DNA of 64,000 bases. Origin: Stieleria varia (GTDB taxonomy: Bacteria; Planctomycetota; Planctomycetia; Pirellulales; Pirellulaceae). The position numbers and the translations under genes are program-made. The notes beneath the pieces were generated by a model. It saw only the letters and a program-made list of their open reading frames with translations, ran no database searches and was not told where the DNA came from. Positions 59,807 to 64,000 of this stretch are shown here, one piece after another. The DNA is taken from positions 6,882,001 to 6,946,000 of the forward strand of contig NZ_CP151726.1 of assembly GCF_038443385.1 (NCBI RefSeq), in the 5' to 3' direction. Positions within the stretch are counted from its first letter, which is position 1; each line of letters begins with the position of its first letter.

Positions 59807-61234
59807 ATGCAATTCGACGAAAACCTCATTCGCAATGTGGTCGCACAGGTGCTGGCGGAAGTCGGCCCGATGCCGCCTGGACTGAACGCGACACCAGCGA
59901 TCCCGGGTGGACGACACGGCATTTTCTACGATGCCGACTCCGCCGTCGCCGCCGCCCGCGCTGCATTCGAACAGCTCCGTGAGCGAAGCTTGGAGGATCG
60001 CAAGCAGATCATCAGCATCATTCGACGCATTTCGATCGAGCAATGCGAAGAACTCGGACTGATGGAGATGGCCGAAACGCAAATCGGTCGCCCCGAGCAC
60101 AAGATCGAAAAGCTTCGCACCTTGGGTGAACAGTCACCTGGCGTCGAGTTCCTCGAAACCAAAGCGTTCAGTGGCGACCACGGTCTGGCCATCATCGAAC
60201 GTGCACCGTTCGGCGTCATCGGCGCGATCACTCCCGTCACTCACTCATTGCCCACGATCACGGGCAACGCGGTCAGCATGATCGCCGGTGGCAACACCGT
60301 CGTGGTCAACCCGCACCCATCGGGCAAGAAGGTTGCTGCGGAAGGCGTCCGACGATTCAACGAAGCAATCTCTCGTGAGATGGGCATCGACAACCTGATC
60401 TGCGTGATCGCCGAGCCGACTCTGGAAAGCGCCGACGCGTTGTTCAAGAACCGCAATGTCGCACTGATTTGTGTCACCGGCGGTCCCGCCGTCGCACGCG
60501 CGGCACTCAACAGTGGCAAACGAGCCATCGTCGCCGGACCGGGTAACCCACCCGTTGTCGTCGACGAAACCGCCGACCTCGACCTGGCCGCTCGATGCAT
60601 CATCCAAGGTGCTGCCTACGATAACAACCTGCTCTGCATCGCCGAGAAAGAAGTCTTCGTCGTCGAGTCGGTTTTCGATCAAATGATGGCCGCGATGCGA
60701 AACGCGGGCGCGTTGGAGCTCAACGCACAACAGATTGCGACGCTGACATCCAAGGCGATTGTCAAGGTCGGCGACGACCAGCACGATGCGGCGTGCAAAG
60801 ATTACATCGGCAAAGACGCAAGTTTTCTGGCCCAGGCAGCCGGCGTGGTCGCACCCGCCGGTACCGAACTTGTCTTTGGCGAAACCGATGAGCACCATCC
60901 GTTCGTAAGCGTCGAACAGATGATGCCCTTCGTTCCTTTTGTCCGCGCCCGCGACGTCGACCATGCGATTGCATTGGCCAAAAAGTACGAGCACGGCTTC
61001 CGTCACACCGCGATCATTCACTCTCGCAACGTCCGCAACATGACCAAGATGGGACGCGAAATGGACGTCACGCTGTACGTCAAAAACGGTCCCTGCATGG
61101 CATCACTCGGCTTGGGTGGCGAAGGCTACCTGTCGTTCTCGATCGCAGGTCCGACCGGCGAAGGCGTCACGACGCCCACGACGTTCACCCGTGAACGTCG
61201 CTGCAGCATGATCGACGAACTCCGCGTCGTCTGA
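59807..61234 (+). CDS. CoA-acylating aldehyde dehydrogenase of the BMC (PduP-like)
   Basis: Oxidises an aldehyde to acyl-CoA with NAD. The N-terminal 20 residues (ENLIRNVVAQVLAEVG) form an encapsulation-type helix and are followed by a linker with PG. The catalytic region has VCVTGGPAV-type NAD contact (ICVTGGPAVARAALNSGKR), AGPGNPPVVVD and YDNNLLCIAEKEVFV with the active-site Cys, as in PduP/EutE. The C-terminus has GGEGYLSFSIAGPTGEGVTT. Expected substrate L-lactaldehyde. Confidence 0.93.
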   Translation: MQFDENLIRNVVAQVLAEVGPMPPGLNATPAIPGGRHGIFYDADSAVAAARAAFEQLRERSLEDRKQIISIIRRISIEQCEELGLMEMAETQIGRPEHKIEKLRTLGEQSPGVEFLETKAFSGDHGLAIIERAPFGVIGAITPVTHSLPTITGNAVSMIAGGNTVVVNPHPSGKKVAAEGVRRFNEAISREMGIDNLICVIAEPTLESADALFKNRNVALICVTGGPAVARAALNSGKRAIVAGPGNPPVVVDETADLDLAARCIIQGAAYDNNLLCIAEKEVFVVESVFDQMMAAMRNAGALELNAQQIATLTSKAIVKVGDDQHDAACKDYIGKDASFLAQAAGVVAPAGTELVFGETDEHHPFVSVEQMMPFVPFVRARDVDHAIALAKKYEHGFRHTAIIHSRNVRNMTKMGREMDVTLYVKNGPCMASLGLGGEGYLSFSIAGPTGEGVTTPTTFTRERRCSMIDELRVV

Positions 61235-61268
61235 TTCCAAGCCAGTCCATCGTCCACGAAAACGAACC

Positions 61269-61526
61269 ATGCAACCCGCCCGCGTCCTGGGATCGACCAA
61301 CGCCACTGTCCGACACGAAAGTTTCGTCGGCCAGCGGCTGGTCATTATCCAACCGCTGGGCGTCAATGACAGCCCCGACGGACCACCGCTGATCGCCTTG
61401 GACGCCGTGGGTTGTCGCAAAGCAGACCGGGTGATGATCACTAGCGACGGTAGCTACGCCCACATCACCACCAAGCACGACAAAACACCTGCCCGATGGA
61501 CCGTCATCGGCATCATCGACAACTGA
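61269..61526 (+). CDS. BMC-P (EutN/CcmL) vertex protein 2
   Basis: 85 residues: MQPARVLGSTNATVRHESF, GQRLVIIQPLG, PLIALDAVGCRKADRVMITS and WTVIGIIDN, typical of EutN/CcmL. Four bases separate its stop from the ATG of the next gene. Confidence 0.93.
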   Translation: MQPARVLGSTNATVRHESFVGQRLVIIQPLGVNDSPDGPPLIALDAVGCRKADRVMITSDGSYAHITTKHDKTPARWTVIGIIDN

Positions 61527-61529
61527 ATC

Positions 61530-62138
61530 ATGATTTCCCCGCATCCCCAGCCACCTAGCGCACTGGACCGGCAACACATTGCCGCCGTCGTGCGTGAAGT
61601 GATCGCGAGACTGCAGGGACAAATCAGCACGTCAAACGACGACAACCATTCACGCGTGATCACAGAGTCCGTTGTTTCGGTCTCAACCCTGGACGAACTG
61701 CCGAAGAAAACGACGAGGGTGCTGATCTCGCAACGAGCGATCGTGACCCCCGCGGCCAAGGAACATGCCAAAGCCAACGGCATTGCCATCGAACGATCCG
61801 GGACACAGTCAGCGATCCAACCAACACAATCGACAACCGCCAACCACTCCAGCGAAAACATTCACGACACCGATCGCCCCGAACGCCTCGACGCAATCCT
61901 GCGACAGTTGCAACTTCGCGGCGTTGCCTTGTGCCCGCAAACTCGAGTCGTCTGCACGGATCACCCGGCTGCAGAAGTCCACCGGCGATGCGTTGCGGGC
62001 GATCGTGCGGTGATGATCGGCTCGATCGCAGATGTCAGGCGGTTCGGTAGCGAATGGAATCCGAATGTTTGGGTGCTGGACATGAACAAAATGAATTTGA
62101 TCACCGCTGTCAACGCGATCGCGATGATCGGAAAGTAG
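61530..62138 (+). CDS. Uncharacterised BMC protein with putative encapsulation helix
   Basis: 202 residues. Residues about 12-32 (DRQHIAAVVREVIARLQGQ) form an amphipathic helix very like the encapsulation peptides of PduL and the aldehyde dehydrogenase here, so it is probably packaged. A region TRVLISQRAIVTPAAKEHAK follows, then a Thr/Ser/His-rich linker (about residues 88-118), and a C-terminal domain with RGVALCPQTRVVCTDHPAAE, RRCVAGDRAVMIGS and NPNVWVLDMNKMNLITAVNA. The last part is loosely reminiscent of RpiB-like isomerase sequence, too weak to assign. Function unknown; its conserved position suggests a cargo or assembly role. Confidence 0.8.
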   Translation: MISPHPQPPSALDRQHIAAVVREVIARLQGQISTSNDDNHSRVITESVVSVSTLDELPKKTTRVLISQRAIVTPAAKEHAKANGIAIERSGTQSAIQPTQSTTANHSSENIHDTDRPERLDAILRQLQLRGVALCPQTRVVCTDHPAAEVHRRCVAGDRAVMIGSIADVRRFGSEWNPNVWVLDMNKMNLITAVNAIAMIGK

Positions 62139-62145
62139 GCTTCCC

Positions 62146-62424
62146 ATGAGAATTGCACGCACGATCGGAACGGTCACGCTGTCACGCTCGCATCCGGCAC
62201 TTGCCGCTGCGAAATTGCGTTGCATCGAGATGCTCGATTCGATCGACCGAGTTGATGAGCAACCGCTCGGCGGCGACACCGTCGTCGCATGGGACCTGTG
62301 CAGCACGGGCCTGGGAGACTTGGTCGCCGTCGCGGAAGGCCCCGAGTCGGCGCAGCCATTCCGCCCGGACATCAAACCACTGGACGCAACCATCGTCGCA
62401 CTGCTGGACAACATCGAACTTTAA
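62146..62424 (+). CDS. BMC-P (EutN/CcmL) vertex protein 3
   Basis: 92 residues: MRIARTIGTVTLSRSHPALA, LGGDTVVAWDLCSTGLGDLV, VAVAEGPESAQPF and LDATIVALLDNIEL. Most divergent of the three vertex paralogs, yet the fold pattern is clear. An 18-bp sequence overlapping its stop is duplicated. Confidence 0.92.
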   Translation: MRIARTIGTVTLSRSHPALAAAKLRCIEMLDSIDRVDEQPLGGDTVVAWDLCSTGLGDLVAVAEGPESAQPFRPDIKPLDATIVALLDNIEL

Positions 62425-62463
62425 AAGGTGTCAGAACTTTAAAAGGTGTCAGGTACCTTTTTC
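62416..62463. repeat. Tandem AACTTTAAAAGGTGTCAG duplication with palindrome
   Basis: AACTTTAAAAGGTGTCAG occurs twice in a row; the first copy contains the TAA stop of the third BMC-P gene. The second continues GTACCTTTTTCG, so AAAAGGTGTCAGGTACCTTTT forms a small inverted repeat. It lies about 55 bp upstream of the aldolase gene. Confidence 0.8.
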
Positions 62464-62517
62464 GTCGAATAACCACATACATAACGATCCAAGACACACC
62501 CCCTTCGGAGAGATCCC

Positions 62518-63384
62518 ATGCAAAATATTCACAAGATCAAGCAAGACATGTGCGACATCGGGCGTCGTATTTACAACCGACAATTCGCCGCGGCCAATGA
62601 CGGAAACATCACCGTGCGTGTCAGCGACAACGAAGTGCTCTGCACGCCGACGTTGCACTGCAAGGGTTTCTTGACTCCGGACGACATTTCGATGATCGAC
62701 ATGACGGGCAAGCAGATCTCTGGTCGCAAGAAACGCTCCAGCGAAGCCTTGCTGCACCTGGAAATCTACAAGCAACGTCAAGACATCCGCAGCGTTGTGC
62801 ACTGCCACCCGCCGCACGCCACCGCGTTTGCGATCGCTCGCGAACCCATTCCACAGTGCATCCTGCCGGAGGTCGAAGTCTTCCTGGGTGATGTGCCGAT
62901 CACGAAGTACGAAACACCCGGCGGACAAGCGTTCGCAGATACAATCATCCCATTCGTCAGCAAGACGAACATCATGATCTTGGCCAACCACGGTACCGTC
63001 AGCTACGGCGAAACCGTCGAACAAGCCTATTGGTGGACCGAGATCCTGGATTCTTATTGCCGCATGCTGATGCTGGCCAAGCAACTGGGCAACGTGTCGT
63101 ACTTGAGTCAGCAGAAATCACAAGAGCTGTTGGACCTCAAGGATCAGTGGGGATACAAGGATCCACGCAACACACCTGAGTACCAAGACTGTGACATCTG
63201 CGCCAACGATATCTTCCGCGATTCGTGGGCCAATAGCGGCGTCGAGCGACGTGCATTCGAAGCGCCTCCTGCCGCGAAACCAACCGCGAAACCAGCGGTG
63301 TCGCCCGCGTCCAGCTCCGGAATCAATGAAGAGCAATTGGTCAAGCTGATCACCGACGAAGTCATGCGTCAGATGAAAGCGTGA
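62518..63384 (+). CDS. Class II sugar-phosphate aldolase of the BMC (fuculose/rhamnulose-1-P type)
   Basis: Zinc-dependent aldolase of the AraD/FucA family, splitting a deoxyketose-1-phosphate into DHAP and L-lactaldehyde. Motifs: NDGNITVRVSDNEVLCTP, zinc ligands in VVHCHPPHATAFA, the acidic EVEVFLGDVPI segment and ILANHGTVSYG. The C-terminal ~45 residues are a Pro/Ala/Ser linker followed by the helix NEEQLVKLITDEVMRQMKA, a C-terminal encapsulation peptide. The enzyme thus starts the pathway inside the shell. Fuculose versus rhamnulose preference cannot be read from sequence. Confidence 0.92.
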   Translation: MQNIHKIKQDMCDIGRRIYNRQFAAANDGNITVRVSDNEVLCTPTLHCKGFLTPDDISMIDMTGKQISGRKKRSSEALLHLEIYKQRQDIRSVVHCHPPHATAFAIAREPIPQCILPEVEVFLGDVPITKYETPGGQAFADTIIPFVSKTNIMILANHGTVSYGETVEQAYWWTEILDSYCRMLMLAKQLGNVSYLSQQKSQELLDLKDQWGYKDPRNTPEYQDCDICANDIFRDSWANSGVERRAFEAPPAAKPTAKPAVSPASSSGINEEQLVKLITDEVMRQMKA

Positions 63385-63448
63385 GTCGGCGAGTCCATCC
63401 GCCTCATCTCTCTTTAAGCACACAAATTCAAATCCTCGGTCTTACATC

Positions 63449-64000
63449 ATGAAAGTTTCCATCATCGGCGGCGGCGGCCTGGTCGGCTCCTGCGCCGCAT
63501 TTGCATTGCAGTGCGGCGGCATCGCCCGTGAAATCGCTCTTCTGGACGTCAACCAAGAACTCGCAGTCGGCCAAGCGTTGGACTTGCAACACGGCGGCCC
63601 CAGCGTCGCTGATCAGACCATCTCCGGTGGCGGATACGAGCACATCCCATCCTCCGACGTGATCTGCATCACCGCGGGACTTCGCCGCAAACCGGACGAA
63701 AGCCGACTGGACTTGATCAACCGTAACACGGATTTGTTCTTGCAAATCCTCAGCGATGTCAAAGCCGCCGGCCCCAAATCGTCGGCGATCGTTCTGGTCG
63801 TCAGCAACCCCGTCGACATTTTGACTTACGTTGCGGCACAAAAACTTGGCTTGCCGTGCAACCAAGTCATCGGGCTGGGCACGCAACTGGACACGATCCG
63901 TTTTTGTTCGCTGATCGCCGAGCAGTTGAACTCACCTCCGACTCAGACAAGTGCGTTGATCTTGGGTGAGCACGGTGAGTCGATGGTGCCGATCTGGAGC
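63449..64000 (+). CDS. Lactate/malate dehydrogenase family protein (3' truncated by window edge)
   Basis: 184 residues visible. NAD-binding MKVSIIGGGGLVGSCAA, Asp in ALLDVN, ITAGLRRKPDESRLDLINRN with the substrate-loop Arg residues, VVSNPVDILTYVA and GLGTQLDTIRF, then LGEHGESMVPIWS containing the catalytic His. Its place in the operon suggests it balances NADH from the aldehyde dehydrogenase or handles lactate/lactaldehyde. The frame continues beyond the window. Confidence 0.9.
   Translation, partial: MKVSIIGGGGLVGSCAAFALQCGGIAREIALLDVNQELAVGQALDLQHGGPSVADQTISGGGYEHIPSSDVICITAGLRRKPDESRLDLINRNTDLFLQILSDVKAAGPKSSAIVLVVSNPVDILTYVAAQKLGLPCNQVIGLGTQLDTIRFCSLIAEQLNSPPTQTSALILGEHGESMVPIWS

Overview
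The window is from a planctomycete, most likely a Rhodopirellula-like member of the Pirellulaceae. This rests on gene content: a Planctomycetes/Verrucomicrobia-type bacterial microcompartment (BMC) locus, a DUF1501 + DUF1549/DUF1553 (cytochrome-like CxxCH) pair, an exported protein with an LEN-RRLL N-terminal motif plus dockerin repeats, a GxGYxYP protein, an EF-G resembling the mitochondrial EFG1/spdEFG1 branch, and a bacterial SUI1 protein. Genes are mostly single or in pairs on both strands. No tRNA, rRNA or CRISPR was seen.

Layout. 1-14.8 kb: end of a Gfo/Idh/MocA oxidoreductase, PyrK-like subunit, RsuA/RluB pseudouridine synthase with a long basic tail, a CehA/McbA-type metallohydrolase and its upstream partner, lipoprotein MsrB, dockerin metalloprotease, SUI1, Sfp-type transferase overlapping FolC. 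15.2-20.6 kb: an ABC-2 export operon (ATPase, permease, membrane-anchored partner) and a small anti-sigma-like zinc protein. 20.6-22.8 kb: a 175-bp palindromic element and a complete IS1380-family insertion sequence. 22.8-33.4 kb: DUF188 protein, a serine-protease-like protein with all triad residues replaced, an M48-type membrane protease, small conserved proteins, a GxGYxYP protein, a BON-domain protein. 33.7-41.6 kb: fusA, rpsR, thioesterase, a second ABC permease followed by an ABC-exporter-like protein with every ATPase motif destroyed. 41.6-44.6 kb: small accessory genes (HD hydrolase, AlkB-like, DUF5662-like, zf-TFIIB) among repeats. 44.8-54.2 kb: DUF1501/DUF1549-1553 pair, flippase-like protein, Lpd, a beta-propeller, an SDR.

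54.5-64.0 kb: five tandem copies of a ~181-bp palindromic unit, then a DeoR-type regulator and a BMC operon: PduL phosphotransacylase, two BMC-H and three BMC-P shell proteins, acetate-type kinase, CoA-acylating aldehyde dehydrogenase, an uncharacterised protein with a putative encapsulation helix, a class II sugar-phosphate aldolase and the start of a lactate/malate dehydrogenase. Together they fit the known planctomycete organelle that splits fuculose/rhamnulose-1-phosphate, confines lactaldehyde and converts it via lactyl-CoA and lactyl-phosphate to lactate with ATP.

A second theme is repeats. Several families of short palindromic elements lie between genes, and many are flanked by the tetranucleotide CTAG. 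The IS1380 element has a perfect 16-bp inverted repeat and a CTAG duplication, and a 175-bp element present three times at exactly the same length has very similar ends, so the IS may mobilise it. A third theme is independent 15-bp tandem duplications, mostly in frame inside genes.
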